Assembly (NCBI GenBank): GCA_963817015.1
Contig: CAWFMV010000019.1
Coordinates: 1,192,372 to 1,256,371, forward strand
DNA from: VAZQ01 sp963817015
GTDB taxonomy: Bacteria > Pseudomonadota > Alphaproteobacteria > Rhizobiales > Xanthobacteraceae
Reading direction: 5' to 3'
DNA: 64,000 bases
The notes below the pieces were generated by a model. The model saw nothing but the letters and a program-made list of their open reading frames with translations, was not told the origin of the DNA and made no database searches. The translations under genes and the position numbers were made by a program. Of the stretch, positions 18,961 through 28,114 are shown in pieces (positions within the stretch are counted from its first letter, which is position 1; each line of letters opens with the position of its first letter).

Positions 18961-19085
18961 GCACATGCTCGATCACCAAGTAGAGCTGGTCGGCGACTTC
19001 GCGAGCAAAGGCTATCTCGTGGGTGAACGATGATGCAGGTCATGCCATGTTCCGCCAGCTCACGGATGGTGACCAGACGCCGTCC
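18961..19085 (-). pseudogene. Polar amino-acid ABC transporter ATPase, remnant
   Basis: The minus-strand frame reads LVTIRELAEHGMTCIIV, then one base shifted THEIAFAREVADQLYLVIEH. This is the H-loop region of a GlnQ-type ATPase. Only about 40 codons are left. Confidence 0.6.
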
Positions 19086-19121
19086 ATCGATGCTTGAGAG
19101 AACTTGCGACGCGAGATTCAG

Positions 19122-19415
19122 TCAGGCTGGCCGAGACGCTCTTCGCCTTGGAGGACGTGGCGCCTTCTTGGAAGATCTAGGAGGGCGCACGTATGGCGGC
19201 GGTTCGTGCCCATCATATCTTTCGATGATGCGCTCGTACTTTACGCCCTGCTGGCGCTCTGCGGGCGACATGGTGAGGCAGCCTGGCGCGGTCAGGATGA
19301 CACGGGGAGAACGCGCGCCGCATTCCGGGCAGGCGGACGGCAGGTCGCATTCCGCCATCGGTCGCAAGTGTGTGAACGGCCCGCACTTCTTGCACATATA
19401 TTCGTACGTTGGCAT
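19122..19415 (-). CDS. FmdB-family zinc ribbon protein
   Basis: 97 aa from the ATG at 19415. MPTYEYMCKKCGPFTHLRP followed by SACPECGARSPRVI gives the paired CxxC zinc ribbon of FmdB/Zn_ribbon_8. The C-terminus is very basic (RPPRSSKKAPRPPRRRASRP), which suggests nucleic-acid contact. FmdB proteins are often beside amidase or formamidase genes, but none is adjacent here. The function is a putative regulator. Confidence 0.8.
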   Translation of the reverse strand: MPTYEYMCKKCGPFTHLRPMAECDLPSACPECGARSPRVILTAPGCLTMSPAERQQGVKYERIIERYDGHEPPPYVRPPRSSKKAPRPPRRRASRPA

Positions 19416-19529
19416 CGACCACCTACATCCGGGCAAACGCATCCTGCGGCGGACCAGTCCGTCGCAATTATGGAAACTTTACCAGTTGACAGCTGGGTTG
19501 TGAACGTCATCGATCATTTTCTGCCACGG

Positions 19530-19645
19530 CAGCTTATGGCCCGAAGCGGCGGAAAACGATGTCCGCGCCCATGTCGGCTTTCAAGGTTAAAGCAAACTCA
19601 TTGTGCTCACTTGGAGTTTTGTCGCTCATGACCCGGAGCCGACAT
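19530..19645 (+). repeat. Dispersed ~115-bp repeat, copy 6
   Basis: Complete: GCAGCTTATGGCCCGAAGCG at the left, AACTCATTGTGCTCACTTGG in the middle, GTCGCTCATGACCCGGAGCC at the right. It lies 145 bases before the foreign fusion gene. Confidence 0.85.
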
Positions 19646-19789
19646 AAGGCGCGATTTGAAGGTTCGACGCCGACTCCAATTCGCTCGGCCTTGTTATTCC
19701 TTGCCCATCAATGCCGCGAACTCGGTTCCGCACTGTTTCTCCGAAACAAAGTTGCCTACCAATACTGACTGTAGTGGTATGCTGGCATC

Positions 19790-22573
19790 ATGAAAATTAC
19801 TTCCGACGCGCTTCACGCTTACCTCAAATGTCCCACGAAATGCAGGCTGCGAGCCACCAGCGAACTCGCCCCTGAAAACACCTATTCGGAGTGGGTAAAG
19901 AAGCAGAATTACTCGTACCAGATAACCGAAACACAGCGCCTGGTGACAGCCTTGCCAAACAATAAGGTTGCATTTTCGCCAGACATGAAAAATGTCGACA
20001 CCGCCAAATGGCAGTTAGCCACCAGTTTGGTGACGAATGTAGAGATAGATTCGTACGTTTTAGAATCCGAGCTCCACGCGGTCGAACTCGCACCCGCCGA
20101 AGTCCGGCGCCAAACATTTCAACTGATCCCTATTCGATTCACATTCACCAACAAGCTAGGCAAAGACGACAAATTGCTGCTGGCATTCGATGCCTTCGTG
20201 CTCTCGAAATCGCTCGGACGCGACATTGTCCTTGGAAAAATCATCCACGGGGACGACCATGCCACCTTGAAGGTGAATACTTCGGCCTTGGCTGGCGAAG
20301 TGCGCAAATGTATTGAAAAGGTCGCCGTGTTGCTGGCCAGCCCTACCCCACCTGACCTAATATTGAACCGCCATTGCGTAGAGTGTGAATTCAACACGCG
20401 TTGTCATAAGGAGGCAATTCAGCAAGACGACCTGAGCCTCCTTGCCGGCATGACAGGCATAGAGCGTAAAAGGCTTAACAACAAAGGCACATTCACCGTC
20501 AAACAACTCTCTTTTGCATTCCTGCCGCGTCGTCGACCCAAAAAGCTTCGCGACAGGAGGGAAAAGTATCACCACTCATTAAAGGCGCTAGCAATTCGTG
20601 AGGAGAAAATCCACATCGCCGGCCGCCCGGCACTAACGATCGAAGGCACGCCAGTATTCTTCGATGTGGAAGCGCTTCCCGACCGTGGTTTTTACTACCT
20701 CGTCGGCTTGCGAATCAAAAATAATGACTCGGCTGTACAGCACAGTCTGTGGGCTGACGCCTCAGAAGACGAGGCAAAGATTTATTTCCGGTTTCTCGAC
20801 ATACTCAAGACTGTCGAGAAACCGCAGCTAATCCACTACGGCAGCTTTGAGACGGATTTCTTGAGGCAAATGGCCAAGCGTTATGGCATTTCCCTTCAGG
20901 ACACTCTTGTTGACCACAATCCGATAAACCTGCTGTCAATAATCTACGGGCAGATTTACTTTCCAACATACTCAAACGGCTTGAAGAGCATCGCCACTTG
21001 GCTTGGTTTCGAATGGTCAGATCCTTCACTGGCCGGCATTAAATCCACTGCCTCTCGTTGTGAGTGGGAGGCGTCCCATAGTCCTTCAATCAAAGCGGCT
21101 CTTATCGATTACAATGTGGAGGACTGCCAGGCAACAGAAGTTGTCGCAAATGCACTGCATCGATTACATTGCGCGGATCCGTTGACAAGCATCGAAGAGA
21201 AGTCTGCAAACGCTGTTTACGTAGAAACGCTCAAAAAGCCGGGGGTGGTGTGGGGACCGTTTACGAGTCAATTTAAGGAGTTCGAACAAATTAATCAGGC
21301 GGCATGGTGGAACTATCAGCGAGATAGAATCCAGGTGAGGTCGAACAGACCAGCCAAGTTAGCGAACCCGAAATTGAGGCGTACACACCTCGGACCGCAA
21401 ACCCCCCTTCTTATCAACAGAACGACCATTTACCCCAAGCTCAAATCCTGCCCATCCTGCAGCGGAGAGTTGAAAGAGAATTCGCTTCGTACCCGGATCC
21501 TCTATGATCTTTTCTTCGGCAAGTCTTCCGTAAAGCGCTGGATTGTTAGGTGTCGGTTTCATTACTACCAGTGTGCTTGTTGCCATGCAAAATTTGGGGA
21601 ACCTCGGGAATTCTGGCCACAAAGTCATCTTGGTCGCACTTTGGTCGCTTACGTTTTATATCAAACAATTGAGCTTTGTGTTTCCTTTCCGACGGTCAGA
21701 GAAATGCTGATCCGATGCTACAAGTTAGATATCCATATTCATACTTTGATGACCGTGAAAAAAACAGCAGCAAAATATTACAGGTCCACCTATGAAACCA
21801 TCTTGCACCACCTCGTAACTGGAAGTCTGCTGCATGTGGACGAGACACAAGTAAGTATCAGAGGCCGCACAGCTTATGTCTGGACTTTTACCAATTTTCA
21901 TGACGTTGCCTATCTGTACACTGACAGTCGCGAGGGAGCGTTTCTTCAAGAGATGTTGAAAGATTTCAAAGGTGTCTTGATAAGTGATTTTTACGCTGCC
22001 TACGACTCAATCAATTGCGAGCAGCAAAAGTGTTTAGTTCATTTGATGAGAGACCTGAACGATAGTGTTCTTAAACATCCCTATGATGAGGAGTTAAAAG
22101 TAGTTGTGAGAGAATTTGCCGCGTTGCTTAAGGTAATTGTGGATACTATAGACCGCAGAGGTTTAAAAGCACGTTTTCTGCGAAAGCATCAAATTGACGT
22201 TGATCGTTTCTACCGCAAGATTGCTCAACTCGATTGCCAGAGCGAACAAGCAGAAAAATGCAGCAAGCGGTTCGAGAAGAACCGAGACAAGCTTTTCACA
22301 TTCTTGCGCCATGACAGCATCCCTTGGCACAACAATAATGCGGAGCACGCTATCAAGGCGTTTTCTAAGCTACGTGATATTACGCGGGGAAGTTTCACCG
22401 AAAAAAGCGTCAGGAATATTCTTATATTGTTGAGCATCTGCCAGACGTGCAAATACAGTGATTTGGATTTTTTCGAATTCCTTGGAAACGGCGAAAGAGA
22501 CATTGATGCGTTTGCGAGGGGGGTGCGTGGGCGTCGGCGGTCGCGGTCAAGCTCTGGACCGCAACCGCTGTGA
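19790..22573 (+). CDS. RecB/Cas4-like + DEDD exonuclease-like + IS66-type transposase fusion
   Basis: 927 aa in a lower-GC patch unlike its surroundings. Residues 1-210 have the TM0106-type RecB/Cas4-like layout: C14 in YLKCPTKCRL and C196-x2-C199-x5-C205, a candidate Fe-S cluster. The PD-(D/E)xK core between them is weak. Residues 288-460 match a YprB/RNase_H_2 DEDD exonuclease: D292/E294 in FFDVEALPD, LIHYGSFETDFL, and YNVEDC (D445). From about 550 to 890 it is an IS66-type transposase: a CPSC...CACC zinc finger (C554, C557, C595, C598), HVDET (D684), ISDFYAAYD (D733), and HNNNAEHAIK (E852). No companion tnpA/tnpB is nearby and no terminal inverted repeats were found by eye. The end (GRRRSRSSS) may be read-through into flanking sequence. 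Confidence 0.85.
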   Translation: MKITSDALHAYLKCPTKCRLRATSELAPENTYSEWVKKQNYSYQITETQRLVTALPNNKVAFSPDMKNVDTAKWQLATSLVTNVEIDSYVLESELHAVELAPAEVRRQTFQLIPIRFTFTNKLGKDDKLLLAFDAFVLSKSLGRDIVLGKIIHGDDHATLKVNTSALAGEVRKCIEKVAVLLASPTPPDLILNRHCVECEFNTRCHKEAIQQDDLSLLAGMTGIERKRLNNKGTFTVKQLSFAFLPRRRPKKLRDRREKYHHSLKALAIREEKIHIAGRPALTIEGTPVFFDVEALPDRGFYYLVGLRIKNNDSAVQHSLWADASEDEAKIYFRFLDILKTVEKPQLIHYGSFETDFLRQMAKRYGISLQDTLVDHNPINLLSIIYGQIYFPTYSNGLKSIATWLGFEWSDPSLAGIKSTASRCEWEASHSPSIKAALIDYNVEDCQATEVVANALHRLHCADPLTSIEEKSANAVYVETLKKPGVVWGPFTSQFKEFEQINQAAWWNYQRDRIQVRSNRPAKLANPKLRRTHLGPQTPLLINRTTIYPKLKSCPSCSGELKENSLRTRILYDLFFGKSSVKRWIVRCRFHYYQCACCHAKFGEPREFWPQSHLGRTLVAYVLYQTIELCVSFPTVREMLIRCYKLDIHIHTLMTVKKTAAKYYRSTYETILHHLVTGSLLHVDETQVSIRGRTAYVWTFTNFHDVAYLYTDSREGAFLQEMLKDFKGVLISDFYAAYDSINCEQQKCLVHLMRDLNDSVLKHPYDEELKVVVREFAALLKVIVDTIDRRGLKARFLRKHQIDVDRFYRKIAQLDCQSEQAEKCSKRFEKNRDKLFTFLRHDSIPWHNNNAEHAIKAFSKLRDITRGSFTEKSVRNILILLSICQTCKYSDLDFFEFLGNGERDIDAFARGVRGRRRSRSSSGPQPL

Positions 22574-22723
22574 CGGAACGAAGCACAAACCCAAGGTATT
22601 ACTGCATTGAGTAAATAATGGTGGGCTAAAATCTACCTTGTTCGCATCACCATGTCGGCATCGCCGCCAGCGATTGCCGTCAAGGTGATCGAATGAAGGG
22701 TGCCCATTTGCTGCGGTGCGTGA

Positions 22724-22842
22724 GTCCGCTTATGGCCCGAAGCGGCGGGAAAACGCTGTCCGCTCCAATGTCGGCTATTGGGGATTAAGCGGGCTCGTTG
22801 TACTCACTCTGAGTTTTGTCGGTCATGACCCTATCCGGACAT
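22724..22842 (+). repeat. Dispersed ~115-bp repeat, copy 7
   Basis: Complete, with GTCCGCTTATGGCCCGAAGC at the left and TCATGACCCTATCCGGACAT at the right. The end bases GTCCG and CGGAC form imperfect terminal inverted repeats. Copies 6 and 7 flank the fusion gene in direct orientation. Confidence 0.85.
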
Positions 22843-23012
22843 CTAGAGCCGGCGGCAATTGCGTATGATCGCCACGATCGCTAAGAGCCGCGATCTTCGG
22901 TCACAATCTGAATTACGTGGCGAGCACTCCTTTATCGAAATTCGCTCTTGTAAACTTGCACCATGATATATCGGCCGTCAGTGACCTGCACAAAATGCGA
23001 CGGATGGAGTAG

Positions 23013-24554
23013 ATGGCGGAGTCATACGACGTCATTGTGATCGGCGCCGGCCTTGGTGGGCTGACCGCCGCGGCGCTGCTCGCGCGCGCCGGTCGCAAGA
23101 CGCTTGTTGTCGAGCGAAATGCTTCGGTTGGCGGTGCGGCGTCCACCTATAAAGTCGGCGACCTGGTGGTTGAAGCATCACTCCACGAAACCAGTGATCC
23201 TAGTGATCCGATTGATCCCAAGCACTCCATCCTTGCCCGCATTGGCGTTCTCGATGCTGTCGAATGGGTGCCGACCGGCTCGATTTACGAAGTTCGGGGA
23301 GGACCTGTGGGGCAACCTTTCATTCTGCCAGACAGTTTTTCGGGGGTTCAAGCGGCCTTGGCCGATCGATTTCCTTCCGCCAAGTCAGGTGTCGCTGCGG
23401 TGCTGGGCGACATGGAGCGCATCGCGGTCGGCCTCGGGACCCTTAGCCGACGTCGGGAGGCCTTCCGCGACCCACGAATAGGTTTCGGAGCGATAATGAA
23501 ACTGGCTCCGACAATTCGCGATTGGCGACGTTCCGTCACGCAGGTTTTCGATAGGGCGTTCGGAAGCAGCGAGGCGGTCAAATGTGCGCTGGCCGCAAAT
23601 CTTCCCTATTGGCACGATGATCCCGACACATTGTGGTGGATTTTGTTCGCGGTCGCGCAGGGCGGATATCTGGCCTCTGGCAGTCGCTATGTCCGTGGTG
23701 GCTCGGCACGCCTCAGCAATGCACTCGCCAACGTAACGAGGCAGGCAGGCGGCGAGATCGAGCTGGGCCGCCAGGTGACCGACATTCGCCTTGACGCCGA
23801 CGGGCGGCCTTCCGGGGTTGTGCATGTAGGCCGAAATGGTCGCGAGCCGGCGGATGCGCGAGCGCCAGTCGTGGTCGCCAATGCGGCCCCCGCCGCGATT
23901 GCGGCCATGTTGCCGGAATCGGTGCGCCAACATTTCTGGTCGGCCTATGCCGGCCACCGCCTCTCGATCTCGCTCTTTTCGGCGACGTTCGGATTGTCGG
24001 TGCGTCCAAGGACCCTTGGCTTCCGCAGCTATTCGACATTCCTCCTGCCTTCGTGGATGAAAACACTATCCGACCATCGCCGCAGCGCAGACCTCCTCGC
24101 CGCGGCACCCAGGAACGAACAACCGCTGATGACCGTCGTCGACTACTCTGCCATCGAGTCCGGCTTGGGAGGTCCGCCCTATCCAGTGTCGGTGGTTGGC
24201 GTCGATCGGCTCGCGAACTGGTCGGGGCTCGATAAGGAAGCCTGTGACGTCAAGCGAGACCAATGGCGGCAAGCAATCATTGCCGAGATCGATCGCGAAT
24301 TTCCGGGTTTCGCCTCGCACGTCGTCGGCTGGGTGTTCAACACTGCACTCTCGATGCGCAACTATCTTAATGCGCCCGAAGGCGCGATCTATGGCTTTGC
24401 GCCGCTGCCGCCGTCTACGCCGATTTGGCGCGGGATTGACCGCTCGCCAATGACCCCCATTCCCGGGCTCTATCTTGCCTCGTCATATGCGGGAAGCGGA
24501 GGTTTCACCGGGGCGATCCTTGCGGGAGGCAACGCGGCGGACCTGATCATTTGA
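23013..24554 (+). CDS. Phytoene-desaturase-like FAD-dependent oxidoreductase
   Basis: 513 aa. An N-terminal dinucleotide-binding motif (DVIVIGAGLGGLTAAALLA) and the following VVERNASVGGAAST are typical of CrtI-like NAD(P)/FAD oxidoreductases. The C-terminus carries the family's second FAD-contact block (IPGLYLASSYAGSGGFTGAI). No carotenoid genes are adjacent, so it is more likely one of the many CrtI paralogues that act on other hydrophobic substrates, such as all-trans-retinol saturase-like enzymes. Repeat copy 7 ends about 170 bases before the start. Confidence 0.8.
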   Translation: MAESYDVIVIGAGLGGLTAAALLARAGRKTLVVERNASVGGAASTYKVGDLVVEASLHETSDPSDPIDPKHSILARIGVLDAVEWVPTGSIYEVRGGPVGQPFILPDSFSGVQAALADRFPSAKSGVAAVLGDMERIAVGLGTLSRRREAFRDPRIGFGAIMKLAPTIRDWRRSVTQVFDRAFGSSEAVKCALAANLPYWHDDPDTLWWILFAVAQGGYLASGSRYVRGGSARLSNALANVTRQAGGEIELGRQVTDIRLDADGRPSGVVHVGRNGREPADARAPVVVANAAPAAIAAMLPESVRQHFWSAYAGHRLSISLFSATFGLSVRPRTLGFRSYSTFLLPSWMKTLSDHRRSADLLAAAPRNEQPLMTVVDYSAIESGLGGPPYPVSVVGVDRLANWSGLDKEACDVKRDQWRQAIIAEIDREFPGFASHVVGWVFNTALSMRNYLNAPEGAIYGFAPLPPSTPIWRGIDRSPMTPIPGLYLASSYAGSGGFTGAILAGGNAADLII

Positions 24555-24827
24555 TCCATTTAATTGACCAGACGCTCACAGAGCAGGCCCCCTAGCCAGG
24601 AAAATGGCATGGACCGGCCTTCGACGTGACATTCGGCGTGTGGGTCGTGTGCTACTTCGATTACCTCACCATCCCTAAGAAGAAGAAGGCGACAGCGGCA
24701 TCGTAAGCGCGCGCACGGCTTGAGGCAGTGAGCGGCCTCCCGAAATCATAGGGACTTCACCTCCGGAGCTGTCATGCTGTTAGCGTGGCCTGAAGTCCAC
24801 TATCCATTCTGCTATGCTCGCGACGCG
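24555..24827. other. Intergenic; possible gene tail
   Basis: A plus frame around 24613-24706 reads FDVTFGVWVVCYFDYLTIP and then KKKKATAAS with a stop. This may be the C-terminal end of a lost membrane protein. Nothing else is recognisable. Confidence 0.3.
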
Positions 24828-24946
24828 ATGTCGGCTCCTGGCCCGAAGCAGCCGATACAGAATCTCCGCTCTACGTCTGCTTTAAGGGGTGGAGCGGACT
24901 CGTTTTGCTCGTTCTGAGTTCTTCCGGGTGTGACCCGAAGCGGCCC
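24828..24946 (+). repeat. Dispersed ~115-bp repeat, copy 8 (diverged)
   Basis: ATGTCGGCTCCTGGCCCGAA at the left and GTGTGACCCGAAGCGGCCCA at the right, with an internal GCGGACTCGTTTTGCTCG. Confidence 0.7.
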
Positions 24947-24988
24947 AAACTCCGACGTCTTACGAGACTGAATTCCTGGCTGATGGTA

Positions 24989-25912
24989 TCACTCCAGAAC
25001 TTTTCCTAGCCGGCCCCACCTAACCCCGCCATCTCCGTAGGAAAACCAGATTTGGCGTGCATTGCCGACGAGATCGGAAAGCGGCACTGTGCCGAACTGG
25101 CGGGAGTCAGTGCTCAAGTCGCGATTATCGCCGAGTAGGAAAATCTGGCCGGGTGGGACTGTAAGATCGAAGTCGTGGCTCGCGCCGGTCTTCTTCCATT
25201 GCACACGCCAACTGTGCAGTCCCGCCTGCTCAGTGAGCACGACATAGTCGCCTTCGACGACTTCGGAACGCGAAAGACTACGGCCATTGACAACGACGTT
25301 ATGTGACGTGATTGACACGTGGTCACCCGGCAAGCCGACCACACGCTTGATATAGTATTGCGTGCGATCGTTCGGATAGACGAAAATTCCGATGTCGCCT
25401 GTAGCCACTCGCGTTTTGCAACCTGGGCAATTGTACCTCTTGTCGGCAAACAACCAGTCACCTCGCAGAATACCGGGCTGCATGGCGGCCGTCGGAATAT
25501 TGAAAGTTTGAACCATCCGTTGCCGCACGTCAGCGACCAGCATCAGTATGAAAGCACTGCCCGCCAGGAACAACACAGCATAGAGTCCGCTGACCTGCCA
25601 TTCGCGGCGTGTGTAGACCTGCCGCCGCGCCGCCCCCCGCCAGGCATCGACGATCGCAACGCCCCAGAGGCCGAGCGTCAACCCGACGCTTATCAGCAAC
25701 AGTGGCAGCATGAGCACCGCCGGCACATAGAGGGCAGCAATCGTCACGCCCGGAAAGCAGCCCATTAATACGTAGCCGAGAAACAACCACAGCCCCTTGT
25801 TGAGGTCGCCGTTGTAGAGTTGGCCGAGGCCTGGCAAGGCCAAAGATAGAAAGGCCGCGATCCACGGATTGCGCGGATGAATGTCGCCTGAGCGTGTGGA
25901 AATTTGCGTCAT
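24989..25912 (-). CDS. Signal peptidase I-like membrane protein lacking the catalytic Ser
   Basis: 307 aa. Residues 14-95 hold several membrane segments opening with PWIAAFLSLALPGLGQLYNG, a TM2-like module. A further segment (108-126) leads into an S26 signal-peptidase fold with YYIKRVVGLPGDHVS (general-base Lys, K189) and the FLLGDNRDLSTDSRQFG box. The nucleophile box, normally IPSGSM, reads IPTAAM: Ala143 replaces the catalytic Ser. Unless T141 substitutes for it, the enzyme should be inactive. It follows an ECF sigma and a small membrane protein in one direction (32-base gap), suggesting a regulated envelope function. Confidence 0.8.
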   Translation of the reverse strand: MTQISTRSGDIHPRNPWIAAFLSLALPGLGQLYNGDLNKGLWLFLGYVLMGCFPGVTIAALYVPAVLMLPLLLISVGLTLGLWGVAIVDAWRGAARRQVYTRREWQVSGLYAVLFLAGSAFILMLVADVRQRMVQTFNIPTAAMQPGILRGDWLFADKRYNCPGCKTRVATGDIGIFVYPNDRTQYYIKRVVGLPGDHVSITSHNVVVNGRSLSRSEVVEGDYVVLTEQAGLHSWRVQWKKTGASHDFDLTVPPGQIFLLGDNRDLSTDSRQFGTVPLSDLVGNARQIWFSYGDGGVRWGRLGKVLE

Positions 25913-25943
25913 GGAGAGCTCCGTCAGCAGAGATTGAGGTGGA

Positions 25944-26168
25944 TCACTGCGCACCGGCAGCAACAAAGGCGACGAATACGAATTCGCAAAGTCGCAGTGC
26001 TCCGAGGCTCGCGCCTGCGCCGAGGGACACCCACTGCCATGGCCTGAAGGCTCGCGATCGCTCCTGCAGCTGCGGCGTTGCGTGCGCCAAAGCCGTCAGG
26101 CGCGCGGCGAAGCCCGGCGGAGCAACGAGCGGGTTCCCCACCAGCAACGCATCGATGTCGTCATTCAT
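25944..26168 (-). CDS. Small membrane protein, probable anti-sigma-like partner of ECF
   Basis: 74 aa. A soluble N-terminal half (NDDIDALLVGNPLVAPPGFA) is followed by a hydrophobic stretch at about 46-72. Its start overlaps the end of the ECF sigma gene by eight bases, the usual arrangement for translationally coupled anti-sigma factors. It lacks the HxxxCxxC zinc motif of ZAS proteins and is short, so the assignment comes from context. Confidence 0.55.
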   Translation of the reverse strand: MNDDIDALLVGNPLVAPPGFAARLTALAHATPQLQERSRAFRPWQWVSLGAGASLGALRLCEFVFVAFVAAGAQ

Positions 26169-26706
26169 TGTCTGCCTCCAGAATCTGTCTCAGACGCTGC
26201 CGCGCGCGATGCAGGCGCACCTTGGCAGCACCCATCGAACAGCCCTCAATGCGCGCAATCGCAGCCAAGTCGAGTTCGTCGATGTAGCTCGACGACAACA
26301 AACTGCGATCGGCAGCACTCAGGCAAGCCAACGCAGCGTGGAGTTGGTGCTGGCGCTGCAGCGTGACCAATTGCTCGTCTGGTAGCGGCGCATCCGACGC
26401 AATTTCCAGCGTCTCGGAGCTGACGGGCGTTTCAGCTCGGCGCCCCGGTAGCGACAGCCTGGTCAGCGCCAGATTTCGCGCGATCGTCAATATCCAGGTC
26501 GTCAAACTGCCGAGCCGAGGATTGTATTGTCCGGCATGTCGCCAGACCCGAAGGAATGTCTCCTGCGCGATGTCTTCCGCCGTTGCGCTGTCCAGGCCCA
26601 TCCTTCCCAGATAGGCGAAGATCCGGTCTTGATGCGCCACCACGATGCGGCCGAACGCCAGATGGTCACCCTTGGCAGTCTCGCTGATGTCCGCGTCACG
26701 GTCCAA
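26161..26706 (-). CDS. ECF-type RNA polymerase sigma factor
   Basis: 181 aa with region 2 (DRIFAYLGRMGLDSATAEDI, then AQETFLRVWRH) and region 4 (LSAADRSLLSSSYIDELDLA, AAIARIEGCSMGAAKVRLHR). Length and layout fit an ECF sigma-70. It is the first gene of an operon with the small membrane protein and the signal-peptidase-like protein, which probably form its regulatory output. Its promoter was not identified. Confidence 0.85.
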   Translation of the reverse strand: MDRDADISETAKGDHLAFGRIVVAHQDRIFAYLGRMGLDSATAEDIAQETFLRVWRHAGQYNPRLGSLTTWILTIARNLALTRLSLPGRRAETPVSSETLEIASDAPLPDEQLVTLQRQHQLHAALACLSAADRSLLSSSYIDELDLAAIARIEGCSMGAAKVRLHRARQRLRQILEADNE

Positions 26707-26933
26707 GGCGTCGCTCCGGATCTGCCTTATATACTGGCGCGAGGCGGAATGGTTACAGGACGACGCGCGAGAGACCCACCAGCCGGGCTTGCCGGGGCCA
26801 GGGGCCGACGCTGATGCACAGTCCCGATTGTATCGATGGCATGTAAACCACCTACCGCAATCTCGGCTGGGGTGGTGACAGTCTCACATAATGTGGGGCG
26901 AGGTCGATGATTGCGGATCACTACACATAGGTG

Positions 26934-27051
26934 GTCTGCTCATGGCCCGAAGGCGAAGTCAACGGATGTCGCACGCACGTCAGCTTTCAGGGGTAAGGCT
27001 GACTCATTGTGCTCATGCTGAGTTTTGTCGGTCATGACTCGGAACGGACAT
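26934..27051 (+). repeat. Dispersed ~115-bp repeat, copy 9
   Basis: GTCTGCTCATGGCCCGAAGG at the left, GGCTGACTCATTGTGCTC in the middle, GTCGGTCATGACTCGGAACG at the right. Confidence 0.8.
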
Positions 27052-27262
27052 TGTCTAAGCAAGAGAAGCTGCTTTGGCCGCATCGTGCAAATATTCAGAA
27101 CCAAACCGCCTAGTTATCGCTTGCGCTTGCGGCTAATCTGGCCGACAGCCGAGCCTAACTGACCGGATCGCCGCGGAGGTTTGCATGCGTTAGGTTTTGC
27201 ACTCGCCGCTATCCGAGGGATCGAACTCAGCAAGCCGAGTACAGGAGCCAGACGGGGTCGCG

Positions 27263-27733
27263 ATGACTATTACGCGGGAAAGCCTATTGGAACGGTTCCG
27301 GCCTCTGAACGATAAGGAGCTGCTTGGCCTGCTCCAGTCCGGCGACCTGATCGACTTGGCTAAGGAGGTTGCAGCTGAGGAGCTGCGGCAGCGCGGCGTC
27401 GAAGTCGCAAAGCCTGCGACCGAGGCGAATACGGTCAGCGAGGATGCGTTGGGCAGCGAAGATAACGCTCCCTCAGGTGGTGGAGATCTTGTGCTAATCG
27501 CACGGTTTTTCACTCCGGTCGAAGCGCACATGCTGCAAAGCCGTCTCCAGGCTGAGGGCGTGCCGGCCGTCGTCGCCGACGCTCAGATCGTTGGGGTCAA
27601 TCCCTTGCTCACCATGGCCGTCGGCGGCGTGCGCGTCCTCGTCCCGGAATCGGACTTCGAACGCGCACGCGAGATCGTAAGCGCCATCGATCGGGGCGAC
27701 TACCGATTGGATGACCAGACGGCCAGCGAATAG
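27263..27733 (+). CDS. DUF2007-domain protein
   Basis: 156 aa from the ATG at 27263. The N-terminal half is helical and acidic (ERFRPLNDKELLGLLQSGDL). The C-terminal half has the DUF2007 signal-transducing fold: LVLIARFFTPVEAHMLQSRL, EGVPAVVADAQ and GGVRVLVPESDFERAREIV. The family is often a short regulatory domain. No ribosome binding site better than ACAGGAG 13 bases upstream is visible; an in-frame TTG at 27197 is the alternative start. Confidence 0.7.
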   Translation: MTITRESLLERFRPLNDKELLGLLQSGDLIDLAKEVAAEELRQRGVEVAKPATEANTVSEDALGSEDNAPSGGGDLVLIARFFTPVEAHMLQSRLQAEGVPAVVADAQIVGVNPLLTMAVGGVRVLVPESDFERAREIVSAIDRGDYRLDDQTASE

Positions 27734-27917
27734 CTACGGCGGCCATCGCCAAGGCCCTACAGCGGGCAAGCACGGCATCCATAAGATCGCGGCTAAGCAC
27801 AGCGTTGGCGTCGGTGTGTGGTGCAAGGGATCGAGGCCACTTTGTAGCGCCGGATCGGTTCAAGAATTTCTGGAGGACTAGCGCGCGAACTATCGACGCG
27901 CATCCGTGAAAGCGCTG

Positions 27918-27942
27918 CCGAAAGCGGCGAGTCCGCTTTCGG
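27918..27942. terminator. Hairpin without T-run
   Basis: A perfect 10-bp stem CCGAAAGCGG / CCGCTTTCGG around a CGAGT loop, between the DUF2007 gene and folE. Confidence 0.45.
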
Positions 27943-28114
27943 GCTGACGAACCTTCGTCACGATTGACCGCGTCGCCGCAATACGGCCGATAGATACCGC
28001 AGCTGTCAAAAGATTCCCGCGCCTTGGTGGCTGTCAGGGCAATACGGGAACCTTTTCGTTCGATCGCCATCCATTGGTCGGCTGCTTTGCAAGGTGCGAT
28101 TTCGGAGAAACAGG

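Noticed and set aside
19700..22660. Terminal inverted repeats of the fusion gene as an IS element
   Set aside because: CGAAACAAAG on the left and CGAACAAGG (reverse complement) on the right are only weakly alike, too short to claim.
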